A DNA stretch of 64,000 bases. Origin: Petrolisthes cinctipes. Lineage: Eukaryota > Arthropoda > Malacostraca > Decapoda > Porcellanidae. A program made the translations under genes and the position numbers. Shown here in pieces: positions 40,401 to 51,379 of the stretch (position 1 is its first letter; each line of letters begins with the position of its first letter). The notes under the pieces were generated by a model. The model saw only the letters and a list, made by a program, of their open reading frames with translations, made no database searches and was not told where the DNA came from. The DNA is taken from the NCBI GenBank assembly GCA_033782935.1, contig JAWQEG010000135.1, forward strand, positions 2,172,501 to 2,236,500, read 5' to 3'.

Positions 40401-43400
40401 AATACTCTAACACGGAGTAGGCATGTACAGATCGCTTCTGGGACCCCAAAATATCGAATATTCGGGTGTTTAGGGCCAGAATTTGAGATATAAACGGGTA
40501 CAGAAGATGCATGCACATATCGACTTTTGGGCACCTAAAAGATCGATTTTCAGTATGTTTTTGGCTTGTATTTTGATAATACTCTAACACGGAGTAGGCA
40601 TGTACAGATACCTTCTGGGACCTTTAAATATCGAATTTTCGGGTGTTTTGGGACTGAATTTGAGATATCGATTTTTTGGCACCTAAAATGTCGATTTTTA
40701 GCATGTTTTTAGCCTATATTTTGAAAATATTCTAGCACTGTGTAGGCATGTACAGATTGCTTCTGGACTCCAAAATATTGAATTTTCGGGTGTTTTGAGC
40801 CTGAATTTAAGATATAAACGGGTACAGAAGATACATGCACATATTGACTTTGGGCATCTAAAATATCGATTTTCAGCATGTTTTGGGCCTGTATTTTGAA
40901 AATACTCTAACACTGAGTAGGCATGTACAGATTGCTTCTGGGACCCCTAAATATCGAATTTTCGGGTGTTTTGGGACTGAATTTGAGATATCGACTTTTT
41001 GGCACCTAAAAGATCGATTTTTAGCATGTTTTTAGCCTATATTTTGAAAATATTCTAGCACTGAGTAGGCATGTACAGATTGCTTCTGGGACCCCAAAAT
41101 ATAGAATTTTCGGGTGTTTTGAGCCTGAATTTGAGATATAAACGGGTACAGAAGATACATGCACATATTGACTTTGGGCACCAAAAATATCGATTTTCAG
41201 CATGTTTTGGGCCTGAATTTTGAAAATACTCTAACACGGAGTAGGCATGTACAGATGGTTTCTGGGACCCCAAAATATCGAATTTTCGGGTGTTTTGAGC
41301 CTGAATTTGAGATATAAACGGGTACTGAAGATGCATAAACATATCGACTTTTGTGCACCTAAAAGATCGATTTTCAGTATGTTTTGAGCATGTAATTTGA
41401 AAATACTCTAACACGGAGTAGGCATGTACAGATCGCTTCTGGGACCCCTAAATATCGAATTTTCGGGTGTTTTGGGACTGAATTTGAGATATCGACTTTT
41501 TGGCACCTAAAAGATCGATTTTTAGCATGTTTTTAGCCTATATTTTGAAAATATTCTAGCACTGTACAGATTGCTTCTGGGACCCCAAAATATTGAATTT
41601 TCGGGTGTTTTGAGCCTGAATTTGAGATATAAACGGGTACAGAAGATACATGCACATATTGACTTTGGGCACCAAAAATATCGATTTTCAGCATGTTTTG
41701 GGCCTGAATTTTGAAAATACTCTAACACGGAGTAGGCATGTACTGATCGCTTCTGGTACCCCTAAATATCGAATTTTCGGGTGTTTTGGGACTGAATTTG
41801 AGATATCGACTTTTTGGCTCCTAAAAGATCGATTTTTAGCATGTTTTTAGCCTATATTTTGAAAATATTCTAGCACTGAGTAGGCATGTACAGATTGCTT
41901 CTGGGACCCCAAAATATTGAATTTTCGGATGTTTTGAGCCTGAATTTGAGATATAAACGGGTACAGAAGATACATGCACATATTGACTTTGGGCATCTAA
42001 AATATCGATTTTCAGCATGTTTTGGGCCTGTATTTTGAAAATACTCTAACGCTGAGTAGGCATGTACAAATTGCTTCTGGGACCCCAAAATATCGAATTT
42101 TCGGGTGTTTTGGGACTGAATTTGAGATATCGACTTTTTGGCACCTAAAAGATCGATTTTTAGCATGTTTTTAGCCTATATTTTGAAAATATTCTAGCAC
42201 TGTACAGATTGCTTCTGGGACCCCAAAATATTGAATTTTCGGGTGTTTTGAGCCTGAATTTGAGATATAAACGGGTACAGAAGATACATGCACATATTGA
42301 CTTTGGGCATCTAAAATATTGATTTTCAGCATGTTTTGGGCCTGTATTTTGAAAATACTCTAACACTGAGTAGGCATGTACAGATTTCTTCTGGGACCCC
42401 AAAATATTGAATTTTCGGGTGTTTTGAGCCTGAATTTGAGATATAAACGGGTACTGAAGATGCATGCACATATCGACTTTTGTGCACCTAAAAGATCGAT
42501 TTTCAGTATGTTTTGAGCATGTATTTTGAAAATACTCTAACATGGAGTAGGCATGTACAGATCGCTTCTGGGACCCCTAAATATCGAATTTTCGGGTGTT
42601 TTGGGACTGAATTTGAGATATCGACTTTTTGGCACCTAAAAGATCGATTTTTAGCATGTTTTTAGCCTTTATTTTGAAAATATTCTAGCACTGAGTAGGC
42701 ATGTACAGATTGCTTCTGGGACCCCAAAATATTGAATTTTCGGGTGTTTTGAGCCTGAATTTGAGATATAAACGGGTACAGAAGATACATGCACATATTG
42801 ACTTTGGACACCAAAAATATCGATTTTCAGCATGTTTTGGGCCTGAATTTTGAAAATACTCTAACACGGAGTAGGCATGTATAGATCGCTTCTGGGACCC
42901 CTAAATATCGAATTTTCGGGTGTTTTGAGCCTGAATTTGAGATATAAACGGGTACTGAAGATGTATGCACATATCGACTTTTGTGCACCTAAAAGATCGG
43001 TTTTCAGTATGTTTTGACCATGTATTTTGAAAATACTCTAACACGGAGTAGGCATGTACAGATCGCTTCTGGGACCCCTAAATATCGAATTTTCGGGTGT
43101 TTTGGGACTGAATTTGAGATATCGACTTTTTGGCACCTAAAAGATCGATTTTTAGCATGTTTTTAGCCTATATTTTGAAAATATTCTAGCACTGTACAGA
43201 TTGCTTCTGGGACCCCAAAATATTGAATTTTCGGGTGTTTTGAGCCTGAATTTGAGATATAAACGGGTACAGGAGATACATGCACATATCGACATTTGTG
43301 CACCTAAAAGATCGATTTTCAGTATGTTTTGAGCATGTATTTTGAAAATACTCTAACACGGAGTAGGCATGTACAGATCGCTTCTGGGACCCCAAAATAT

Positions 43401-46400
43401 TGAATTTTCGGGTGTTTTGAGCCTGAATTTGAGATATAAAAGGGTACAGAAGATACATGCACATATTGACTTTGGGCATCTAAAATATCTATTTTCAGCA
43501 TGTTTTGGGCCTGTATTTTGAAAATACTCTAACACTGAGTAGGCATGTACAGATTGCTTCTGGGACCCCAAAATATTGAATTTTCGGGTGTTTTGAGCCT
43601 GAATTTGAGATATAAACGGGTACTGAAGATGCATGCACATATCGACTTTTGTGCATCTAAAAGATCAATTTTCAGTATGTTTTGAGCATGTATTTTGAAA
43701 ATACTCTAACACGGAGTAGGCATGTACAGATCGCTTCTGGGACCCCAAAATATCGAATTTTTGGGTGTTTAGGGCCAGAATTTGAGATATAAACGGGTAC
43801 AGAAGATGCATGCACATATCGACTTTTGGGCACCTAAAAGATCGATTTTCAGTATGTTTTTGGCCTGTATTTTGAAAATATTCTAGCACTGTGTAGGCAT
43901 GTACAGATCGCTTCCCGGACCCCTAAATATCAAATTTTCGGGTGTTTTGGGACTGAATTTGAGATATCGACTTTTTGGCACCTAAAAGATCGATTTTTAG
44001 CATGTTTTTAGCCTATATTTTGAAAATATTCTAGCACTGTACAGATTGCTTCTGGGACCCCTAAATATTGAATTTTCGGGTGTTTTGAGCCTGAATTTGA
44101 GATATAAACGGGTACAGAAGATACATGCACATATTGACTTTGGGCATCTAAAATATCTATTTTCAGCATGTTTTGGGCCTGTATTTTGAAAATACTCTAA
44201 CACTGAGTAGGCATGTACAGATTGCTTCTGGGACTCCAAAATATTGAATTTTCGGGTGTTTTGAGCCTGAATTTGAGATATAAACGGGTACTGAAGGTGC
44301 ATGCACATATCGACTTTTGTGCACCTAAAAGATCGATTTTCAGTATGTTTTGAGCATGTATTTTGAAAATACTCTAACACGGAGTAGGCATGTACAGATC
44401 GCTTCTGGGACCCCTAAATATCGAATTTTCGGGTGTTTTGGGACTGAATTTGAGATATCGACTTTTTGGCACCTAAAAGATCGATTTTTAGCATGTTTTT
44501 AGCCTATATTTTGAAAATATTCTAGCACTGTACAGATTGCTTCTGGGACCCCAAAATATTGAATTTTCGGGTGTTTTGAGCCTGAATTTGAGATATAAAC
44601 GGGTACAGAAGATACATGCACATATTGACTTTGGGCACCAAAAATATCGATTTTCAGCATGTTTTGGGCCTGAATTTTGAAAATACTCTAACACGGAGTT
44701 AGGCATGTACAGATCGCTTCTGGGACCCCAAAATATCGAATTTTCGGGTGTTTTGGGACTGAATTTGAGATATCGACTTTTTGGCACCTAAAAGATCGAT
44801 TTTTAGCATGTTTTTAGCCTATATTTTGAAAATATTCTAGTACTGTACAGATTGCTTCTGGGACCCCAAAATATTGAATTTTCGGGTGTTTTGAGCCTGA
44901 ATTTGAGATATAAACGGGTACAGAAGATACATGCACATATTGACTTTGAGCACCAAAAATATCGATTTTCAGCATGTTTTGTGCCTGAATTTTGAAAATA
45001 CTCTAACACGGAGTAGGCATGTACAAATCGCTTCTGGGACCCCAAAATATCGAATTTTCGGGTGTTTAGGGCCAGAATTTGAGATATAAACGGGTACAGA
45101 AGATGCATGCACATATCGACTTTTGGGCACCTAAAAGATCGATTTTCAGTATGTTTTTGGCCTGTATTTTGAAAATACTCTAACACGGAGTAGGCATGTA
45201 CAGATACCTTCTGGGACCTCTAAATATCGAATTTTCGGGTGTTTTGGGACTGAATTTGAGATATCGATTTTTTGGCACGTAAAATGTCGATTTTTAGCAT
45301 GTTTTTAGCCTATATTTTGAAAATATTGTAGCACTGTGTAGGCATGTACAGATTGCTTCTGGGACCCAAAATATTGAATTTTCGGGTGTTTTGAGCCTGA
45401 ATTTGAGATATAAACGGGTACAGAAGATACATGCACATATTGACTTTGGGCATCTAAAATATCGATTTTCAGCATGTTTTGGGCCTGTATTTTGAAAATA
45501 CTCTAACACTGAGTAGGCATGTACAGATTGCTTCTGGGACCCCAAAATATTGAATTTTCGGGTGTTTTGAGCCTGAATTTGAGATATAAACGGGTACAGA
45601 AGATACATGCACATATTGACTTTGAGCACCAAAAATATCGATTTTCAGCATGTTTTGGGCCTGAAATTTGAAAATACTCTAACACGGAGTAGGCATGTAC
45701 AAATCGCTTCTGGGACCCCAAAATATCGAATTTTCGGGTGTTTAGGGCCAGAATTTGAGATATAAACGGGTACAGAAGATGCATGCACATATCGACTTTT
45801 GGGCACCTAAAAGATAGATTTTCAGTATGTTTTGGGCCTGTATTTTGAAAATACTCTAACATGGAGTAGGCATGTACAGATACCTTCTGGGACCCCAAAA
45901 TATTGAATTTTCGGGTGTTTTGAGCCTGAATTTGAGATATAAACGGGTACTGAAGATGCATGCACATATCGACTTTTGTGCACCTAAAAGATCGATTTTC
46001 AGTATGTTTTGAGCATGTATTTTGAAAATACTCTAACACGGAGTAGGCATGTACAGATCGCTTCTGGGACAACTAAATATCGAATTTTCGGGTGTTTTGG
46101 GACTGAATTTGAGATATCGACTTTTTGGCACCTAAAAGATCGATTTTTAGCATGTTTTTAGCCTATATTTTGAAAATATTCTAGCACTGTACAGATTGCT
46201 TCTGGGACCCCAAAATATTGAATTTTCGGGTGTTTTGAGCCTGAATTTGAGATATAAACGGGTACAGAAGATACACGCACATATTGACTTTGGGCACCAA
46301 AAATATCGATTTTTAGCATGTTTTGGGCCTTAATTTTAAAAATACTCTAACACGGAGTAGGCATGTACAGATCGCTTTTGGACCCCAAAATATCGAATTT

Positions 46401-48129
46401 TCGGGTGTTTTGGGCCAGAATTTGAGATATAAACGGGTACAGAAGATGCATGCACATATCGACTTTTGGGTACCTAAAAGATCGATTTTCAGTATGTTTT
46501 TGGCCTGTATTTTGAAAATACTCTAACACGGAGTAGGCATGTACAGATACCTTCTGGGACCTCTAAATATCGAATTTTCGGGTGTTTTGGGACTGAATTT
46601 GAGATATCGATTTTTTGGCACCTAAAATGTCGATTTTTAGCATGTTTTTAGACTATATTTTGAAAATATTCTAGCACTGTGTAGGCATGTACAGATTGCT
46701 TCTGGGACCCCAAAATATTGAATTTTCGGGTGTTTTGAGCCTGAATTTGAGATATAAACGGGTACAGAAGATACATGCACATATTGACTTTGGGCATCTA
46801 AAATATCGATTTTCAGCATGTTTTTGGCCTGTATTTTGAAAATACTCTAACACTGAGTAGGCATGTACAGATTGCTTCTGGGACCCCAAAATATTGAATT
46901 TTCGGGTGTTTTGAGCCTGAATTTGAGATATAAACGGGTACTGAAGATGCATGCACATATCGACTTTTGTGCACCTAAAAGATCGATTTTCAGTATGTTT
47001 TGAGCATGTATTTTGAAAATACTCTAACACGGAGTAGGCATGTACAGATCGCTTCTGGGACCCTAAATATCGAATTTTCGGGTGTTTGGGACTGAATTTG
47101 AGATATCGATTTTTTGGCACCTAAAAGATCGATTTTTAGTATGTTTTTAGCCTATATTTTGAAAATATTCTAGCACTGAGTAGGCATGTACAGATTGCTT
47201 CTGGGACCCCAAAATATTGAATTTTCGGGTGTTTTGAGCCTGAATTTGAGATATAAACGGGTACAGAAGATACATGCACATATTGACTTTGGGCACCAAA
47301 AATATCGATTTTCAGCATGTTTTGGGCCTGTATTTTGAAAATACTCTAACACTGAGTAGGCATGTACAGATTGCTTCTGGGACCCCTAAATATTGAATTT
47401 TCGGGTGTTTTGAGCCTGAATTTGAGATATAAACGGGTACTGAAGATGCATGCACATATCGACTTTTGTGCACCTAAAAGATCGATTATCAGTATGTTTT
47501 GAGCATCTATTTTGAAAATACTCTAACACGGAGTAGGCATGTACAGATCGCTTCTGGGACCCCTAAATATCGAATTTTCGGGTGTTTTGAGACTGAATTT
47601 GAGATATCGACTTTTTGGCACCTAAAAGATCGATTTTTAGCATGTTTTTAGCCTATATTTTGAAAATATTCTAGCACTGTACAGATTGCTTCTGGGACCC
47701 CAAAAAATTGAATTTTCGGGTGTTTTGAGCCTGAATTTGAGATATAAACGGGTACAGAAAATACATGCACATATTGACTTTGGGCACCAAAAATATCGAT
47801 TTTCAGCATGTTTTGGGCCTGAATTTTGAAAATACTCTAACACGGAGTAGGCATGTACAGATCGCTTCTGGGACCCCAAAATATCGAATTTTCGGGTGTT
47901 TAGGGCCAGAATTTGAGATATAAACGGGTACAGAAGATGCATGCACATATCGACTTTTGGGCACCTAAAAGATCGATTTTCAGTATGTTTTTGGCCTGTA
48001 TTTTGAAAATACTCTAACACGGAGTAGGCATGTACAGATACCTTCTGGGACCTCTAAATATCGAATTTTCGGGTGTTTTGGGACTGAATTTGAGATATCG
48101 ATTTTTTGGCACCTAAAATGTCGATTTTT
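37431..48129. repeat. Hexamer array rich in hybrid monomers
   Basis: Trimers continue, but many monomers join the front of one class to the back of another. Examples are C1-front/A1-back at 42,014-42,161 (148 bp), an A monomer with a B patch at 43,851-43,998, and A2-front/C1-back at 45,824-46,000. Small private indels include loss of three bases in CTTCTGGACTCC near 40,765, an extra T in GGAGTTAGGC near 44,699 and a shortened CGCTTTTGGACC near 46,373. No unrelated sequence was seen. Confidence 0.85.
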
Positions 48130-49485
48130 AGCATGTTTTTAGCCTATATTTTGAAAATATTCTAGCTCTGTGTAGGCATGTACAGATTGCTTCTGGGACC
48201 CCAAAATATTGAATTTTCGGGTGTTTTGAGCCTGAATTTGAGATATAAACGGGTACAGAAGATACATGCACATATTGACTTTTGGCATCTAAAATATCGA
48301 TTTTCAGCATGTTTTGGGCCTGTATTTTGAAAATACACTAACACTGAGTAGGCATGTACAGATTGCTTCTGGTACCCTAAAATATTGAATTTTCGGGTGT
48401 TTTGAGCCTGAATTTGAGATATAAACGGGTACAGAAGATACATGCACATATTGACTTTGGGCAACAAAAATATCGATTTTCAGCATGTTTTGGGCCTGAA
48501 TTTTGAAAATACTCTAACACGGAGTAGGCATGTACAGATCGCTTCTGGGACCCCAAAAAAATCGAATTTTCGGGTGTTTAGGGCCACAATTTGAGATATA
48601 AACGGGTACAGAAGATGCATGCACATATCGACTTTTGGGTACCTAAAAGATCGATTTTCAGTATGTTTTTGGCCTGTATTTTGAAAATACTCTAACACGG
48701 AGTAGGCATGTACAGATACCTTCTGGGACCTCTAAATATCGAATTTTCGGGTGTTTTGGGACTGAATTTGAGATATCGATTTTTTGGCACCTAAAATGTC
48801 GATTTTCAGCATGTTTTTAGCCTATATTTTGAAAATATTCTAGCACTGTGTAGGCATGTACAGATTGCTTCTGGGACCCCAAAATATTGAATTTTCGGGT
48901 GTTTTGAGCCTGAATTTGAGATATAAACTTGTACAGAAGATACATGCACATATTGACTTTTGGCATCTAAAATATCGATTTTCAGCATGTTTTGGGCCTG
49001 TATTTTGAAAATACACTAACACTGAGTAGGCATGTACAGATTGCTTCTGGGACCCCAAAATATTGAATTTTCGGGTGTTTTGAGCCTGAATTTGAGATAT
49101 AAACGGGTACAGAAGATACATGCACATATTGACTTTGGGCAACAAAAATATCGATTTTCAGCATGTTTTGGGCCTGAATTTTGAAAATACTCTAACACGG
49201 AGTAGGCATGTACAGATCGCTTCTGGGACCCCAAAAAAATCGAATTTTCGGGTGTTTAGGGCCACAATTTGAGATATAAACGGGTACAGAAGATGCATGC
49301 ACATATCGACTTTTGGGTACCTAAAAGATCGATTTTCAGTATGTTTTTGGCCTGTATTTTGAAAATACTCTAACACGGAGTAGGCATGTACAGATACCTT
49401 CTGGGACCTCTAAATATCGAATTTTCGGGTGTTTTGGGACTGAATTTGAGATATCGATTTTTTGGCACCTAAAATGTCGATTTTC
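48130..49485. repeat. 678-bp tetramer in tandem (48,130-48,807 and 48,808-49,485)
   Basis: Each unit has four monomers of 176, 176, 178 and 148 bp. Both units share rare changes: CTTTTGGCATC, ATACACTAACAC, GGCAACAAAAAT, CCCCAAAAAAATCG (one extra base, hence 178), GGGCCACAATTTG and GGGTACCTAAAAG. Unit 1 has the private changes TCTAGCTCTG and GGTACCCT. The change AAACTTGTACAG of unit 2 (about 48,926) recurs at about 49,604, so a partial third copy begins at 49,486 and runs roughly 180 bp before ordinary sequence resumes. Confidence 0.9.
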
Positions 49486-49906
49486 AGCATGTTTTTAGCC
49501 TATATTTTGAAAATATTCTAGCACTGTGTAGGCATGTACAGATTGCTTCTGGGACCCCAAAATATTGAATTTTCGGGTGTTTTGAGCCTGAATTTGAGAT
49601 ATAAACTTGTACAGAAGATACATGCACATATTGACTTTGGGCATCTAAAATATCGATTTTCATCATGTTTTGGGCCTGTATTTTGAAAATACTCTAACAC
49701 TGAGTAGGCATGTACAGATTGCTTCTGGGACCCCAAAATATTGAATTTTCGGGTGTTTTGAGCCTGAATTTGAGATATAAACGGGTACTGAAGATGCATG
49801 CACATATCGACTTTTGTGCACCTAAAAGATCGATTTTCATTATGTTTTGAGCATGTATTTTGAAAATACTCTAACACGGAGTAGGCATGTACAGATCGCT
49901 TCTGGG

Positions 49907-49923
49907 ACCCGTATATATCGAAT
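49907..49923 (-). other. Exact match to the CENP-B box core, single site
   Basis: On the minus strand this 17-mer reads ATTCGATATATACGGGT and fits all nine required positions of the mammalian CENP-B box, NTTCGNNNNANNCGGGN. It results from two changes in an A1 monomer (CCCCTAAAT to CCCGTATAT). The normal monomers match only seven of nine at this place. Chance is a good explanation for a single copy; a protein-binding role is not shown. Confidence 0.3.
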
Positions 49924-50329
49924 TTTCGGGTGTTTTGGGACTGAATTTGAGATATCGACTTTTTGGCACCTAAAAGATCGATTTTTAGCATGGTTTTAGC
50001 CTATATTTTGAAAATATTCTAGCACTGTACAGATTGCTTCTGGGACCCCAAAATATTGAATTTTCGGGTGTTTTGAGCCTGAATTTGAGATATAAACGGG
50101 TACAGAAGATACATGCACATATTGACTTTGGGCACCAAAAATATCGATTTTCAGCATGTTTTGGGCCTGAATTTTGAAAATACTCTAACACGGAGTAGGC
50201 ATGTACAGATTGCTTCTTGGACCCCAAAATATCGAATTTTCGGGTGTTTAGGGCCAGAATTTGAGATATAAACAGGTACAGAAGATGCATGCACATATCG
50301 ACTTTTGGGCACCTAAAAGATCGATTTTC

Positions 50330-50477
50330 AGTATGTTTTTGGCCTGTATTTTGAAAATACTCTAACACGGAGTAGGCATGTACAGATACCTTCTGGGACC
50401 TCTAAATATCGAATTTTCGGGTGTTTTGGGACTGAATTTGAGATATCGATTTTTTGGCACCTAAAATGTCGATTTTT
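50330..50477. repeat. Monomer class A2 (148 bp)
   Basis: It starts AGTATGTTTTTGGCCTG and carries CACGGAG, ATACCTTCTGGGACCTCTA and GTTTTGGGACTG. It ends with GATTTTTTGGCACC then AAAATGTCGATTTTT. Compared with class C it lacks 29 bp of the second half, between GAGATAT and CGA. It contains an intact GTATTTTGAAAATAC palindrome. A2 follows C2 and precedes B in the regular order. Confidence 0.9.
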
Positions 50478-50653
50478 AGCATGTTTTTAGCCTATATTTT
50501 GAAAATATTCTAGCACTGTGTAGGCATGTACAGATTGCTTCTGGGACCCCAAAATATTGAATTTTCGGGTGTTTTGAGCCTGAATTTGAGATATAAACAG
50601 GTACAGAAGATACATGCACATATTGACTTTGGGCATCTAAAATATCGATTTTC
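50478..50653. repeat. Monomer class B (176 bp)
   Basis: It starts AGCATGTTTTTAGCCTAT and carries the alternative palindrome ATATTTTGAAAATAT, then TCTAGCACTGTGTAGG, GATTGCTTC, AATATTGAA, GAAGATACATGCAC and ATATTGACTTTGGGCATC. It keeps the 29-bp segment missing from class A. Most sites that are CpG in class C2 read TpG here. It follows A2 and precedes C1. Confidence 0.9.
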
Positions 50654-50830
50654 AGCATGTTTTGGGCCTGTATTTTGAAAATACTCTAACACTGAGTAGG
50701 CATGTACAGATTGCTTCTGGGACCCCAAAATATCGAATTTTCGGGTGTTTTGAGCCTGAATTTGAGATATAAACGTGTACTGAAGATGCATGCACATATC
50801 GACTTTTGTGCACCTAAAAGATCGATTTTC
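50654..50830. repeat. Monomer class C1 (177 bp)
   Basis: It starts AGCATGTTTTGGGCCTGTAT and carries CACTGAGTAGG, GATTGCTTC, GAGCCTGAATTTGAG, GTACTGAAGATGCATGCAC and CTTTTGTGCACC. The palindrome is intact (GTATTTTGAAAATAC). This copy reads AATATCGAA where most C1 copies read AATATTGAA. It follows B and precedes A1. Confidence 0.9.
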
Positions 50831-50978
50831 AGTATGTTTTGAGCATGTATTTTGAAAATACTCTAACACGGAGTAGGCATGTACAGATCGCTTCTGGGAC
50901 CCCTAAATATCGAATTTTCGGGTGTTTTGGGACTGAATTTGAGATATCGACTTTTTGGCACCTAAAAGATCGATTTTT
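50831..50978. repeat. Monomer class A1 (148 bp)
   Basis: It starts AGTATGTTTTGAGCATGTAT and differs from A2 by GATCGCTTCTGGGACCCCTA, by GACTTTTTGGCACC and by AAAAGATCGATTTTT at its end. It shares the 29-bp deletion with A2, so both descend from one deleted ancestor or were homogenised to it. It follows C1 and precedes B'. Confidence 0.9.
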
Positions 50979-51144
50979 AGCATGTTTTTAGCCTATATTT
51001 TGAAAATATTCTAGCACTGTACAGATTGCTTCTGGGACCCCAAAATATTGAATTTTCGGGTGTTTTGAGCCTGAATTTGAGATATAAACGGGTACAGAAG
51101 ATACATGCACATATTGACTTTGGGCACCAAAAATATCGATTTTC
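50979..51144. repeat. Monomer class B' (166 bp)
   Basis: It is class B with a 10-bp deletion: GCACTG runs straight into TACAGATTGC, where B has TGTAGGCATG between them. Its end reads TTTGGGCACCAAAAATATCG instead of B's GGGCATCTAAAATATCG. The deletion separates the 491-bp trimer from the 501-bp trimer and shifts every reading frame through the repeat. It follows A1 and precedes C2. Confidence 0.9.
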
Positions 51145-51321
51145 AGCATGTTTTGGGCCTGAATTTTGAAAATACTCTAACACGGAGTAGGCATGTACAG
51201 ATCGCTTCTGGGACCCCAAAATATCGAATTTTCGGGTGTTTAGGGCCAGAATTTGAGATATAAACGGGTACAGAAGATGCATGCACATATCGACTTTTGG
51301 GCACCTAAAAGATCGATTTTC
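51145..51321. repeat. Monomer class C2 (177 bp)
   Basis: It starts AGCATGTTTTGGGCCTGAAT and carries CACGGAGTAGG, GATCGCTTC, AATATCGAA, GTGTTTAGGGCCAG, GTACAGAAGATGCATGCAC and CTTTTGGGCACC. It keeps about seven CpG sites, near the number expected from its base composition. One T-to-A change breaks one arm pair of the palindrome (GAATTTTGAAAATAC). It follows B' and precedes A2. Confidence 0.9.
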
Positions 51322-51379
51322 AGTATGTTTTTGGCCTGTATTTTGAAAATACTCTAACACGGAGTAGGCATGTACAGAT

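Larger units (their letters stand above)
50330..51321. repeat. Canonical 992-bp hexamer HOR (reference copy)
   Basis: This is the cleanest copy of the dominant higher-order unit that I read. Six monomers follow in the order A2 (148), B (176), C1 (177), A1 (148), B' (166) and C2 (177), which add up to 992 bp. The next A2 begins at 51,322. The unit is two trimers of 501 and 491 bp whose monomers are related class by class but carry different diagnostic bases. Much of the window outside the duplicated blocks consists of this hexamer or of versions in which trimers or monomers have been lost, repeated or joined. The six entries that follow give the diagnostic bases of each class. Confidence 0.9.

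Noticed and set aside
42014..42161. Larger inverted repeat CCCAAAA...TTTTGGG within some hybrids (also near 44,725-44,758)
   Set aside because: Both arms are intact only in a few C-front/A-back hybrids; in the regular classes one arm is broken, so it is not a conserved element.
45503..46072. 189-codon minus-strand open frame, the longest in the window, and similar ones at 58,255-58,815 (186), 62,621-63,157 (178) and 30,181-30,687 (168)
   Set aside because: They are made only of satellite monomers joined in frame by hybrid units, have no recognisable domain, and change length with every monomer indel. No codon-level conservation is apparent.
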